Source: Paraphaeosphaeria minitans
Taxonomy: Eukaryota; Ascomycota; Dothideomycetes; Pleosporales; Didymosphaeriaceae
Direction of reading: 5' to 3'
Assembly: GCA_015832175.1 (NCBI GenBank)
Contig: WJXW01000005.1
Coordinates: forward strand, 62,001 to 126,000
Length of the DNA: 64,000 nt
The notes beneath the pieces were generated by a model. The model was not told the origin of the DNA, did not search any database, and saw only the letters and a program-made list of their open reading frames with translations. Below are positions 11,391 through 22,417 of the stretch, piece after piece. The position numbers and the translations under genes are program-made. How positions within the stretch are numbered: the stretch's first letter is position 1; every line of letters begins with the position of its first letter.

Positions 11391-11895
11391 GCTAGTCCGC
11401 CTTTGCTTTGGTTGGATGGGCGAGGGGCTGTGGGATTTCTTCTGCGTGCGGGCAGGGGTTTGCTTGCGGGAGGGGATGCGTATCCTGTTTTTTTGTTTGT
11501 TTGTTCGTGCGTTTGTTCGTTCGTTTTTGTTCCTTTTGTACGTCGGTGCATGGCTGCGGAGGATTTGTATACCATGGTCCAACGGCGAGATGTATCATAT
11601 TACAACTAGACTACTGTTTCAGCATCGTGCCCTTCTGCACGTCTTGCCGTTAGTCTACCCCCTCCTCCCGACTCGTGGGCCCGAGACTGCGATGGCAGGT
11701 CGCTGCGGGGGCGTGCGAGGTCGGAAAGCCACCCAGACAGGACGAGACGAGACAAGACATGGCGAGCGAGACGCATTGGACGCGAGAGCACGGGCGAGCT
11801 TCTAGATGATGACGGCAATCCACCACCGCCAATCTAACACGTAAATCGCCTATACATCTATGCACCTTTGTATTCTATCTATGTCCATCCCTCCG
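11391..11895. other. Convergent 3' spacer
   Basis: Lies between the stop codons of the SAS4-domain gene and the next minus-strand gene. It holds a GTTT/GTTCGT-rich run (about 11488-11530), suitable as T-rich termination/polyadenylation sequence for the plus-strand gene. Nothing coding was recognised. Confidence 0.6.
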
Positions 11896-13479
11896 CTACA
11901 CCGGGCTCGGGCTCGGGCTCGGACTCGAACTCCTCTCCCTCGCACCCTCCTCCGCACCCCACCCAACCGCCCTCTCCACAAACTCGAACCCCTCCATCCC
12001 CTCCAGCCTCCACGCCTCCCGCCTCAAGCTCCCCGACCTCCTCAGCCTCAACCCCGCCTCGTCCACCGAATCCGCCGCCGTGGACGGCCTGGAATTTCCG
12101 TCTGCGGCAGGGACAGCAAGCAAGTGGTCGGCGTGGGCGTGGGGATAGGGTGCGGCAGGCGACGAACCAGGGATGGAAGACCCCGGTATTAGCGCCCGCG
12201 TGGCGAGGGAGGGGCTTGGGAGGGAGAGAGTGGCGGGACGTGCGTTGGTGAGGTGGGCGGGGTCGATGGAGGTGGTTGTGGGGAAATCCATCAGCGGGGC
12301 GCCCGACCGAGCCTGCGCTGGGGAGTGCGGACGGGATGGCGTGTGCAGTGCTACGGTGGTTGGACTTGCTGTCGTGGGGGGCTGCGCAAAGGTCGGAAGT
12401 GAGAGGTTGGAGGTACTGTCCACGGAGGAGAGGGAGGGTAGGACGCCGATGGTGGAGGTGGATGGGGATGTGGCGTCTGCTTCTTCCCAGGGGGCGATGG
12501 CGTATCGGGCCGAGGCGTGGGCGACGGTAACGTCCATGTACGTTGCGTTTGCGATGGAAGAAGGCCCGGCCCTGGGGCGCCGGAGGGAGCTGTGGCACGG
12601 GTGGAAGTTGACCATTGCGGTGTTGGGGTAGTGGACGGAGCGTTTGTTCTTGGGGGTCGGCGGGGGACTGTAGCCTGTGACGCTGCTCCCGACGCCCTGT
12701 AACATGGAAGGTTCATTGGAGTCAATGCTTGCCGCCGCGGCGAAGGCCTTACGGCGCTTACTCTCTGTGACATTGGGATTGACGAGAGGGTCTAGGCTGA
12801 TGCCACCCAAGTCGACCGGGGAAGTTCTGTTTGGCGTGCTGGCAGGCAGGGCGCCGCTCATGTAGATGATGTCGTCGGGATCCGAGTTGAAGGGGGACTG
12901 CGGGTGGTTGGGCGAAGAACGCTTCCACAGGCCGGTGGCGAGGTCGTCTTCATCCAAGAGGGGCGCTGGGAGGAGTGGTTTTTCGGAAGTTGCGGAGTCT
13001 TTCCGCTTGCCCCAGATGAACTCGATGAGCTGTTTCAGAGAAGATTTCCGCCGTTCCGCAGTCACGTGGCGTCTCTTTGCAGTGGGTTGCACATGTTCAT
13101 CTGCCTCCCCGTCGTCGGGTGCTTCCCGGGGATGCTGTGCTGGGGCAGCAGATGCATTGCTGCGGGTCCGTTGGGGCGTGAAGATGTGGAAGACATTGGA
13201 CGCTTTCCTCGAGAGCTTCCTCGACAGTGGCCGGTCGCAGTCGTCTCCGCTTTCCGAGGAATTCGAATTGCGGTGGAACGACCACGGATTTGTGCGTTTC
13301 CTCTTTGGGGGATCCTGCGTGTAGCGCTTGGATTCATCCAGTTCCGGACTGATGGGCCGCGTGAATGTCGGATACTCGTCCGGTGCGACTTCGTCTGGTG
13401 GGACTGCGGCGCTCTTGCGGCGTGATTGTGCTTCGCGGCCGCTCCTGAGGACAGAAGCAAGGTGCGAAGGGGTTGCCAT
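11896..13479 (-). CDS. Unknown disordered nuclear-type protein
   Basis: One uninterrupted frame of 527 residues from the ATG at 13479 (the frame is also open 39 codons upstream, but that part reads like 5' flank). The sequence is rich in Ser, Pro, Arg and Lys. Short conserved-looking blocks are the start MATPSHLASVLRSGREAQ, a basic patch KRKRTNPWSF, KQLIEFIWGKRKD at about residue 145, KNKRSVHYPNTAMVNF, and a C-terminal REAWRLEGMEGFEFVERAVGW block that may form an amphipathic helix. There is no signal peptide or membrane segment. I do not recognise the family. The basic patches suggest a nuclear location, which is inference only. Codon use and length argue that it is real. Confidence 0.7.
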   Translation of the reverse strand: MATPSHLASVLRSGREAQSRRKSAAVPPDEVAPDEYPTFTRPISPELDESKRYTQDPPKRKRTNPWSFHRNSNSSESGDDCDRPLSRKLSRKASNVFHIFTPQRTRSNASAAPAQHPREAPDDGEADEHVQPTAKRRHVTAERRKSSLKQLIEFIWGKRKDSATSEKPLLPAPLLDEDDLATGLWKRSSPNHPQSPFNSDPDDIIYMSGALPASTPNRTSPVDLGGISLDPLVNPNVTESKRRKAFAAAASIDSNEPSMLQGVGSSVTGYSPPPTPKNKRSVHYPNTAMVNFHPCHSSLRRPRAGPSSIANATYMDVTVAHASARYAIAPWEEADATSPSTSTIGVLPSLSSVDSTSNLSLPTFAQPPTTASPTTVALHTPSRPHSPAQARSGAPLMDFPTTTSIDPAHLTNARPATLSLPSPSLATRALIPGSSIPGSSPAAPYPHAHADHLLAVPAADGNSRPSTAADSVDEAGLRLRRSGSLRREAWRLEGMEGFEFVERAVGWGAEEGARERSSSPSPSPSPV

Positions 13480-14251
13480 GGTAGGGGAAAAGGGGATATG
13501 TGATGAGATGTATGGGTCGAATATAGACGTCAGCGGGGCAGAGATGGGAGAAGGAATGCAGATAAGAATGATCGGAATGGGATCGAAAGGGTGCACCGTT
13601 CACGAGCTCAAAGGAGGCTGCAAAGGGACTGGGGACTTATGTGACAGCGAGTGGAGAGACTTGACCGCACGGTTGGGCTTGCTTTCTGGACTGCGGTGCA
13701 TCATGACGGATTGGTTGAGCAGATGTCTCCCAATGATGGCAGTTGTGATGGGAATAGCAGTGCGGATAGATACTGCGACAAGAAGCTGGGAGCGAGTGAG
13801 ATGTATAGCATTGCAATTCGGGATTCTCACGGCCATGGCTCGAATGTAGGGTCCCACGGTAGGTAGTTGTTGAGGGGTGATCTAACGATTAGCTGACCCG
13901 GTGCATGGTGACCTCGACGATAGCCTGGCGTGTTTCAGGTCGATTAAGATGGAGTGTACCTGCATAATGTAACATTGAGACATGGAGGCGAGCCGAAGCT
14001 GTTGACCGCGTGGAGTATGGCGGTGGAGTGCACGATGGAGGACGAGCACGTGAAAGCTTGGGCTCGGAGCTATCCCGGATGGGACTAGCGCAGTTCAAGC
14101 TCACGACTCATGCCATCATGACGGTAGCAAACGATGCAAACATTGGGCGGTCGTCTACATCGAATATCCACACCCCCCAACATTTACCATCCAGCACGAC
14201 ACCAGTTGCAATTGCATTCTCCCCCATGCGAATCGTTTAGACAGGCACGTG
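13480..14251. promoter_or_regulatory. Divergent intergenic region (unknown protein / COQ6)
   Basis: 772 bases between two divergently transcribed starts, so it must hold both promoters. CT-rich stretches lie close to each ATG (for example 14160-14225 on the plus strand). No operator or binding-site array could be recognised by eye. Confidence 0.5.
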
Positions 14252-15789
14252 ATGCCACCTCGGATACCATGCAGAGCGCACCGGGCCGCCTGCCCCACAC
14301 CCACTGCCGCTGTGCGCTGTAGAACGCGGCTGCAGCAAACCAGGTTCGCGTCAACCTCTGCCAGCGCGCCCGAGATATACGATGTAGTGTGTGTTGGTGG
14401 TGGGCCAGCCGGGCTCAGCCTGCTGGCCGGTCTGAAGGCCTCGCCCACCACGTGTGGGCTTAAGGTTGCGCTCATTGAGGGGCAAGATATACAGAAGAAC
14501 CGTCTGCCCAAGGATGCGAGTGTGGTTGGCTTCTCCAACAGATGCAGCTCCCTCACCCCGGCGTCGGTGAGGAACCTCCAGGGCAAGCCTTCAATGTCTG
14601 TGATGTGCGCAATTGCTAATCTCCAACAGAAATCGGCGCCTGGCGACATGCGAATGCCTCGCGAATCCAGCCCTACCAGGAGATGCAGGTGTGGGACGGC
14701 GTCTCCGATGCCCGCATATCCTTCGATTGGGACACGGCGCGGTCTCTCGGGCCTCGCAAGCCAACCCAGCCCACGACCATCGCCTACATGATCGAGAACG
14801 TGAACACGGTTTCCGCGCTTCTAGGGAGATTAGAAGAGCTGGGCGGCGTGGACATGTTCGCTTCTACAAAAGTAGACGCAATTGAGTTGGGGACAGACAC
14901 AGAGCAGCTCGATCTGTCGTCATGGCCTGTCCTCTCGCTGTCGAATGGAAAGTCGCTGGCAGCCAGACTGCTCGTAGGCGCAGACGGCGCCAACAGTCCG
15001 GTGCGCACCTTTGCCGGCATCGCATCGCGAGGCTTCGACTACAGCAGACATGGCGTCGTGGCAACACTCGACCTCTCTACCGCCGGCTGGGGCGGCCCAG
15101 ACCACAAGATTGCATACCAACGCTTCCTACCCAGCGGCCCCATCGCCATGCTGCCCATGCCCGGCAACTTCGCCACCCTCGTCTGGAGCACCACCCCCGA
15201 GCGCGCCGCAACACTCAAATCCCTCGCACCCAACGACTTCGCCGCCATGGTGAATGCCGGCTTTCGCCTCTCCCCCGCCGACCTCGAGTACCTACACACC
15301 CTGCCCTCGGGCCAAGCCGAAGAAGTCGCCTGGCGCGAGAAGCACACCCCCACCAACGAGCGCGGCCTCCCCGTCCGGGTCACCGACGTCCAGGCCGGCA
15401 GCGTCGCCTCCTTCCCGCTCCGCATGCGCCACGCAGACACGTACACCGGCGAGCGCGTTGCCCTCGTCGGCGACGCCGCGCACACGATACACCCGCTCGC
15501 CGGCCAGGGACTCAACCAAGGCCAGGGCGACGCCGCGGCGCTGGTGCGCACCATCTCGCATGCGGTGCAGACGGGGCAGGATATTGGCAGCACGCTTGCG
15601 CTGGAGAGCTACAATGAGGCAAGGTACGCGGAGAACAATGCGATGCTGGGCGTGTGCGATAAGCTGCATCGGCTGTATAGCGTGGAGTCGGGGCCGATTG
15701 TGGGACTGAGGAGTTTGGGGCTGCGGGCTGTGGATGCCATGGGTCCGTTGAAGGGGTTCTTTATGAACAGAGCGGCTGGTGGCGTGTAA
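14252..15789 (+). CDS. COQ6: COQ6, ubiquinone biosynthesis FAD monooxygenase
   Basis: Exons 14252-14582 and 14630-15789 give 496 residues. Coq6 hydroxylates C5 of the polyprenyl-benzoate ring during coenzyme Q synthesis on the matrix side of the inner mitochondrial membrane. Residues 1-35 are Arg/Ala/Thr-rich and lack acids, as expected for a mitochondrial targeting peptide. The dinucleotide-binding VCVGGGPAGLSL is at about 46-57, LVGADGANSPVR in the middle, and the FAD-binding GDAAHTIHPLAGQGLNQG at about residue 390. The only intron has a GC donor (GG|GCAAGC) and a CAACAG acceptor; it must be removed to join NLQ to EIGAWRHA, which restores the conserved Coq6 text. The ATG at 14252 starts the targeting peptide. 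Confidence 0.95.
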
Positions 15790-16069
15790 AACTATACCTT
15801 GTACCTTTAGTGTAGACGTGATTATAGGTGTGTAAATATATCTGTATGATGTGAACGATTTGATGAACGATTTGCTGCACATGTCCTCCCTCGAACACTC
15901 CGATGGTTGCGCTGCGCTCGCGCCATCGCTCGCCATCAGACGTCCGCGGCGTTCCTGCGCGATGATTGCTCGACTTGACTCAAGCTACTTGCCCCGCTGA
16001 ACTACCCCTCCACCACACCAAGTAAACACCTCCTCCTATACACCCCTCCTCATTCACGAACCTCCCACT

Positions 16070-17128
16070 ATGACAACGGCAGACCACACGCGACAGCTAG
16101 CCACCTTCGGCCAGAACGACGACTTCTGGCTCTTCGGCTACGGGAGCCTGATATGGAAACCTCCACCGCATTTCGGTACGCTTCACGATTGCAGAAGGAG
16201 AGGAGACAGGAGGAGGAAAGGATGGGAAGGGGACGGGATGGGATGGTGCTGAGGGGAAACAGATGAGCGCGTACCCGGGTACATCGAGGGCTATGTGCGG
16301 CGGTTCTGGCAGGTATGTCCACCCAGCATCGTCTTGGCTATGGGTAGCTAAGGGTGCGGGTCGAGAGGATGCGTGCTAAAGAGTGCAGGCAAGGTATGCT
16401 CTTTTCCCACCCACGGCAGAGGTTGGAGGGGTGTGGGGGGCAGTAGAAAGAAGCTGATCAGCTTGGACGGGCAGCGAGGATCACAGAGGCACGCCCGAAG
16501 CGCCAGGCAGAGTGGTCACGCTGATCGACCGCGCACACTGGGACACGCTGACCGACGCCCACGAGCCGACGGAAAGGGTCTGGGGCGCCGCATACCACAT
16601 CCCGCGGGCCAAAGTCGCAGAGGTGCGCGAGTATCTCGGTGCGCCCTAGCCCTAGCCCTCGCATCTCTTCATCTTCCCTATGAAGGCTGCATGCTGATGA
16701 GGCGTCACGGTCAAACAGACATCCGCGAAATCAACGGCTACTCCATCCAGTTCACGCCTTTCATCCCATCTTCCTCGCCCAGCACGCCTATGCAGACGCT
16801 CGTGTACATCGGCCTCCCCAGCAACCCTCAATTCCTCGGCCCCCAAGATCCCGACGCGTTAGCCGCGCATATACTCAAGAGTCGCGGGCCGAGCGGGGAG
16901 AACAGGGATTATCTTTTCCAGCTGGAAGAGGCGCTAGGGGGGTTGGGGAGTGGCGCGGGGGATGCGCATGTCAGTGATCTAGTCGAGAGATGCAAGACCC
17001 TAGAGGCGAAGGCAGGGAAGGGGGTTACGGTTGCTGAGGCGGATGGTGAGGAGGCAGGCAAGAAGAATGAGGGTGAGGGTCTGAAGAAGGTGGGGAGTAC
17101 AGAGGAGCAGGAGGAGGTGGAGAAGTAG
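16070..17128 (+). CDS. GCG1: ChaC-type glutathione-specific gamma-glutamylcyclotransferase
   Basis: Five exons (16070-16175, 16263-16312, 16389-16393, 16475-16638, 16719-17128) give 244 residues. The enzyme cleaves glutathione to 5-oxoproline and Cys-Gly in the cytosol. The ChaC signature WLFGYGSLIW is at residues 20-29, followed by DERVPGYIEGYVRRFWQ, ASEDHRGTPEAPGRVVTL and the catalytic-Glu region. NGYSIQF and the C-terminal PSGENRDYLFQLEEAL are also typical. Exon 3 is only five bases (GCAAG), flanked by GTGCAG and GTATGC; without it neither frame nor the ASEDHRGTP motif is rebuilt. After residue 205 a Lys/Glu-rich tail is specific to this protein. Confidence 0.92.
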
Positions 17129-17655
17129 ATGCCAGTTTGTGGTAGCTACGGCTATCACACTGCGTAGTTTTAGACGACGGGAATAGATTTCCTATTCCAA
17201 CTCCTCCACCGCCGGTCCGTTGGATCCTCGTTCCATAGTGCGTTTCCTTGCTTCTTCTTCGTGAGCATTTTGTACCATCCCCTCGCTACTGAGTGGCTTT
17301 GTATGCGGTCTCTCAAAAGCCCCAACACACACTCATCAACATGGCGATCGTGTATTCACGTGAGTGATCGTATATGCCTGTGCCGACCCCCCTGCCCGAC
17401 ACAAGCAGATATTTGCCAGTCTCTTTTCCAACGGTACCTTTTTGCGATTCCAATGTTGTCATGGCATGGCATGTAGTGTCAGAATCCGTATGCGAAGACA
17501 ACCTCTCTATTGCCCGCAGGTGAAAGCTGCTAACGTCGTATATCCGTTGGGTGAGTGTAGGAGATGTAATCCGTTTCAATATGCTCATCAGCGAGGCTCC
17601 TGTGTGCCATATTCATTAGCTTCAGCTGTGCATGGGTGGTCCGTATGCCCGTTGC
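17129..17655. other. Convergent 3' spacer (ChaC / MutL homologue)
   Basis: 527 bases between two facing stop codons. No coding signal or RNA gene was recognised. Only terminator and polyadenylation sequence for the two genes is expected here. Confidence 0.5.
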
Positions 17656-20600
17656 TCAAAGTTCCATGAGGATCTCGTCATATAAGCACTCTCCGAACTC
17701 CTCTTCGCCAGATTCACGGATAGGACATGCATGAAGCTCGGTCTTCCGCTCGATCCCAGCCATGGGACTGAGCTGGGTCAACGTTGTCCGCTGATCGTCG
17801 AAGACAATTTCCTCCTCGGCGCCCTTGGCACTCTCTCCAATCCAGCCATCTCCCTCACCATTGTCCTCCCTCTCGCCCAAGGCATTCCTGATACCTCGCT
17901 CCAGCGTTGCAAGCACACCCTCCTTGTCAACCCCTGTATCAAAGCACTCGAGCATGCCATCAATCCGCAGCACCCATGCCTTCAACAAGCCATCCGTGAC
18001 CCCCAATCTCAGACTATTATAGGCGGGCGCATCGGTAGGGTGCCCCCACTCGACGCTGTTCCTCCGCATATCAAGCTTCAACATAGCCTCCTTGATGCTC
18101 GCGAAAGGCAGCGAAAAGTGGATCACGACGCCGTGAATGCGACATCCATGTGGGATTCGCTCGAATGAGAGGCGTGAAGACTTGATGCGTTGCAAACCGT
18201 CGGTAGTGCGGCGGCGTTTTGGGATCACACGTGCAGGCTGAGGAGGCCTCCCTCGAGTGGGACGAGGATTGTCGGTGGGGAGGTTTGGGGCGACGCTGTA
18301 GGCGGCAAACATGGCGGCCATCTCGTGGTCAGTTGTTTTTTGGCGAGCGGCTGGGAGACGAGAGGGCTCTGCTGATTCGTCATGGCGGATGGTCTCGTCG
18401 TTTTGAATCATAATATTGTTTGACTCCTGAGATTGTGCGGGAGGTTCACGCTCGGTACAGGCACGATGCTGCTCTACAAATTTGAGCGGTTGGCTACCAC
18501 CTGAGTTGTATGGAGGCTGGTTCTTAGTAAATTCTGGACGTAGCGTGGGTTCGGCGGACGAAGCTCGAGAGAACGCTCCATAATCACCCGAACGCCTTTG
18601 CCGCACGCCCTTCTCCACATCCAAGACCCCGGGCTTCTTGAAAGGCCGATTTATGGGCGTGAATGCCGATGGACCAGGTGTCGGCTCGAACGAAGTGCTC
18701 CGTTGTAAGACAGGCCTATCTTGAATAAGAAATTGGCGGATATCGGTGTTGTTCTCAGACGTGGAGGGCAGGGCGATGTTGTCGAAGTCAGCCATTGGAT
18801 GGCCCAAGCCATGGGCGCGTCTTGACCGCCGAGGTCGAGATGACTTGGGGGGAGCTTCTCCACGCATGGGCTTTCCAAACCAGTCATCCCCATCAGGACG
18901 ACCCTGGAATGCATGTAGCGACTGCTGACCAATATCACGCTGTTGACTTCGTCCGCCAAGGCGTACAGCTGGTGACGAAGACGGAGTTACCGCCATAGAC
19001 CCAGTTAAATTAGTGCTTCGAGTCGCTGGAATTTTATCCCTTTCAACATCCTCTTGGTCAATAAACTGGCACATACCTTCGTTAACATACATCGTATTCG
19101 ACTAGGATCAGAGCCAACTTACCTGTTGCGCTTGTGCAGAGGCCTGGGAAAGGCCCTCAATACGCTGTTGAACAGCCAGATTTCTCATTGTCCGAGTTCC
19201 ATTCACTCTCGACGAGGTTCCAGGCGTTAGTGGTTCCAGTGGTAGTCTCTGCTGCATGTTGGATGTCGGCAAAGGGGAGCTCGAACCCATCGTAACATCA
19301 CCATGACCCTTGGCTGGGGTCATGAGCTGGACATTGCGGGAAGGCTGCTTTGGTTTGAGAGAAGCATTCATCCGAGCGATAGTCCAGGGATTGGAGACGC
19401 TCGCAGCTCCCCGTCCGTCTTCCTCCTCATCAATCACAGGAGGCTGGTTCTCAGAGCTCAGAAGCTCCAGATCATCTTCATCGATGCCGTACATGTTTGA
19501 TCGCCAACGCGGTGGGGAATTGTGATTGGCAGAATGGACACCATGCTTGAATGGGACCGCTTCTTCCAGGATAGAAAACGCTGTCCCAGGACGCTTGGAT
19601 TGTACGTTCGTAGCTTCTTCGAGAAGCGAGAAGGCAGTAGTGGGTCGATTCAATGGTTCTCCAAAATTGCTGCGAGACATTGGGCGATCGGAAACCGACG
19701 ATCTGGGCTCATTATTTACGTTGCTGGCAATGACAGCTTCAGGGTAGTAGGCTGTGAAAAGCTTCGCCCCAGCACCGACAACGACATCCTCCCTCTCGAA
19801 TAAAACGTCATCTTTGGCAGGCTCGATGTTTGGATCGTAGCTGCCAGACGGACATTTGATGTTCATGCAGAGAAAAGGGTCTTTGATAGAACTGCAACTG
19901 GGGTTGCCCTTGCGCAGTCTCTCTTTAAAAATAGTGGCGATCTTCTTCGGAGTGCCACGGTTGGTCGAAACAGGTCTTCCATCTATAGACAGAAAGACGC
20001 CTAAGTTGGCAATCTTTGGACCGAGGGCTTGGGGCTTGGGTAAGAAAGCATGAAACTCGTAGCCATCGAGTTCCATGGCCGTCCAGTCACATTGCAGAGC
20101 ACATTCCTTGCCGATGACTTTCAATACGGCGTCCTCAACGTTGCCATTCTTCTTGGGAGCATACACGAAGTCACCTTTGCCCGGCTTCGCCTTCAGTACG
20201 CGTAAGCTGAAGCGTGCAGATGGTCTTGCCAAAGCGTAGGACTGCATGAGGCGCTTGACCTTCGCAAGTGTCTTCGCAGACTCCTTGAGCGCCGTTTCTC
20301 TGCGCACTGGCAGAGTCCGTAAGAAGTCGGTCATTTTCGCTGTTGTTCCGACTGGTGCAGATGCATGCTCGGTTCTGTCGACGCGCCCATTAGATGGTCA
20401 CCGCTTCGATGGTTCTCGACACTCACGACTTCAACTCTCCATCCCTCCCATATTTCAATCTCGCCGCCACTGGCTCACCCTCAACCCTAGTGATCACCTC
20501 CACCACACCGCTCATCTCAGCCATACTCGCCAGCGCCTCGCCCCGAAAGCCGAGCCACTTGCCACCGATCTCATCAAGGTCACGAAAATCGCGTATCTTG

Positions 20601-20854
20601 CTGGTACAGTACCTGCGGCATACCAAGGGCCGATCTTCTGCTGAGATGCCATGTCCGGTGTCCTTCACCTGGATGGAGTCGAGTGTATTTGCAGAAATGT
20701 CTACAAAGATGGCGTTTGCACGGGCATCGAGAGCATTTTCGATGAGTTCTTTCACGACCGAGCTGGGGTCGCGGAGGACGTTGGAAGAGCCGAGCTGTCG
20801 CACTGTCGTTGGAGGTAGCGCGGCAATACTTGGTGGGGGCGCGGGATCAGCCAT
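17656..20854 (-). CDS. MLH2: MutL-family mismatch-repair ATPase, MLH2 (PMS1-like) type
   Basis: Exons 20854-20427, 20374-19123 and 19065-17656 (introns of 52 and 57 nt) encode 1029 residues. The N-terminal GHKL ATPase is complete: KELIENALDA (residues 35-44), DTGHGIS (65-71), LGFRGEALAS (101-110) and PVGTTAKMTDFLRTLPVRRE, then the MutL transducer domain. The middle is a long disordered linker. The C-terminal part (about 800-1029) has a weak LSFERIPHGCRIHG block but I see no DQHA-type zinc/endonuclease motif and no CPHGRP. Pms1- and Mlh3-type endonucleases should carry these, so the non-endonuclease MLH2 class fits best. MLH2 pairs with Mlh1 in the nucleus and modulates mismatch repair and gene-conversion tract length. 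Paralogue assignment is inferred. Confidence 0.8.
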
Positions 20855-21432
20855 TGTCCCCGGAATGAGAAGAGGCTGAGAGACCTTGGTATCCCAGGAC
20901 TTTGAGTGGCTTTGTGCGAACCATTTCGACAGCTTCCCTCCTGCCTCGTTCGTGCCTGCTTCAATGGGGGTGGTCGCTCCTCAGAGGGAAGCGACGACGA
21001 CGCGACCTGGTCGCGGTATCAGGTGACATGTCGGCAAGCTGCGCAGCGAAGAAACCAGCCCCATCTACACAGTGATAGTTCTTAGCAAGTCTAGTAACTC
21101 CGGCGGCTTTCATGGGTTTGGAGCATACACAGAGCCGTTGTGGAGTCATCCCTACATTGAAGGATGCCGTAAGATGCTCACAAAGTGACCAATCAGCACT
21201 CAGTCTCTCCGCGCCCAGCGTCCTCAGCGCCCTCAACCACAACTCGGTAGATAAACCTCTCACACCCCAAATGCAGACCCAACCCTGTCTCAAAAACCCT
21301 TCCCCCTTTTCTCCTTTCTTAGAATCTCATCATCTGCGAAAAAGGCTTCCAAGCGCCGCAGAGGAGCCATTTCCACCCCTCAACATCTCTCCAGAGCATC
21401 AAAGACCAACCCACACAAACCCTCCTTTCACA
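20855..21432. promoter_or_regulatory. Shared divergent promoter of MutL homologue and Ada-type gene
   Basis: 578 bases between the ATG of the MutL homologue (minus) and that of the Ada-type protein (plus). The last 130 bases before the plus-strand ATG are C/A/T-rich, like a fungal 5' leader. Two DNA-repair-related genes sharing this spacer suggests possible co-regulation, but no element can be named by eye. Confidence 0.5.
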
Positions 21433-22323
21433 ATGTCCTACACAACCGACGCCTCCCGCTGGCGCGCCCTCAGCACGCGCGACCCTCTCGCCGCCACTGC
21501 CTTCGTCTACACCGTAAAATCCACGCGCATCTACTGCCGCCCCACCTGTCCCGCCCGTCTCGCCCGCCGCGCAAACGTCGGCTTCTGCTCCTCCCCCGGT
21601 GAAGCCTCGGCCCTCGGATTCCGCCCCTGCAAGCGCTGCAAGCCCGATATCTCCGCCACCGAAGACCCGCGGGAGAAAGCTGTCGCGCGGGCGTGCGGTT
21701 TGATCGAGGAGGCAGTCAGGAGGGGGGAGAAGGGGAGGGAGGGGCTGAGGCTGCAGGATCTGGCGATGAAGGTGGGGCTTACACCAAGGTATTTCCATAA
21801 GATATTTAAGGAGAGGATGGGGGTTACGCCGAGGGAGTGGGCGAGGGGGAAGATGGGTGGAGTAGATGGAGAAGGTGAAAGGAAGGAAACGGGGGAGACG
21901 AGGACGCCGAGTTTGGTGCGGGACAGTCCGCCTGAAGGGGAAGGGTTCGATTTAGACAGGTTCGACTTCAATGAGTTGGTGGGCTTTGATGTGGAGGCAG
22001 GCACGATGGAGGATCCGATGGCAACGGGCCCGGCGATGGCTCCGATGGAGGGGTTCGGCGACCCATCCGATGTGAATGGTTCCGATGTGAATGGCTCCGA
22101 TGTGAATGGCTCCATGTGTGGCTGGGATACGTTCGCGTCTGACTATCTGGGTGAAGGATTTCGACTTGACGACGCGCTCCCGAAGTGGGCGAACGGCAGC
22201 TTAGTCCCGGACGCCGCCATGGCGAAGACTTCGGCGACGTTCGAGCAGGATGCGGCCTTGCTTTTGGGTATGGGGTGCGTACCGGAACTCAACGAGACGC
22301 AATATGCGGACGCGCTCGGGTGA
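21433..22323 (+). CDS. Ada-type metal-binding / AraC-HTH protein (alkylation-response-like)
   Basis: Single exon, 296 residues from ATG 21433. Residues 8-78 match the Ada N-terminal zinc domain: DPLAATAFVYTVKSTRIYCRP, then the four ligand cysteines C-x3-C (YCRPTC) and C-x2-C (PCKRC). Next comes an AraC-type helix-turn-helix (LQDLAMKVGLTPRYFHKIFK then GVTPREW). In bacterial Ada the first cysteine accepts methyl groups from phosphotriesters and switches the protein into an activator. Fungi have similar short proteins without the O6-methylguanine methyltransferase domain, and that domain is absent here too. The C-terminus is acidic, with three to four DVNGS repeats from a 15-base tandem repeat (22071-22112), possibly an activation region. 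A nuclear regulator of alkylation damage is inferred. Confidence 0.85.
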   Translation: MSYTTDASRWRALSTRDPLAATAFVYTVKSTRIYCRPTCPARLARRANVGFCSSPGEASALGFRPCKRCKPDISATEDPREKAVARACGLIEEAVRRGEKGREGLRLQDLAMKVGLTPRYFHKIFKERMGVTPREWARGKMGGVDGEGERKETGETRTPSLVRDSPPEGEGFDLDRFDFNELVGFDVEAGTMEDPMATGPAMAPMEGFGDPSDVNGSDVNGSDVNGSMCGWDTFASDYLGEGFRLDDALPKWANGSLVPDAAMAKTSATFEQDAALLLGMGCVPELNETQYADALG

Positions 22324-22417
22324 GCGATGGTTTAGATAGACAGAGTGATAGCAGTGCCTTGAGTATGCAAGTTGCTCTCGGGCGGCTTGAAATGCTAATC
22401 AGTATGTACAAGTAAAT

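Noticed and set aside
14249..14251. GTG start for COQ6 giving an extra Met
   Set aside because: ATG at 14252 follows directly and gives a normal mitochondrial targeting peptide; nuclear fungal genes do not normally start at GTG.
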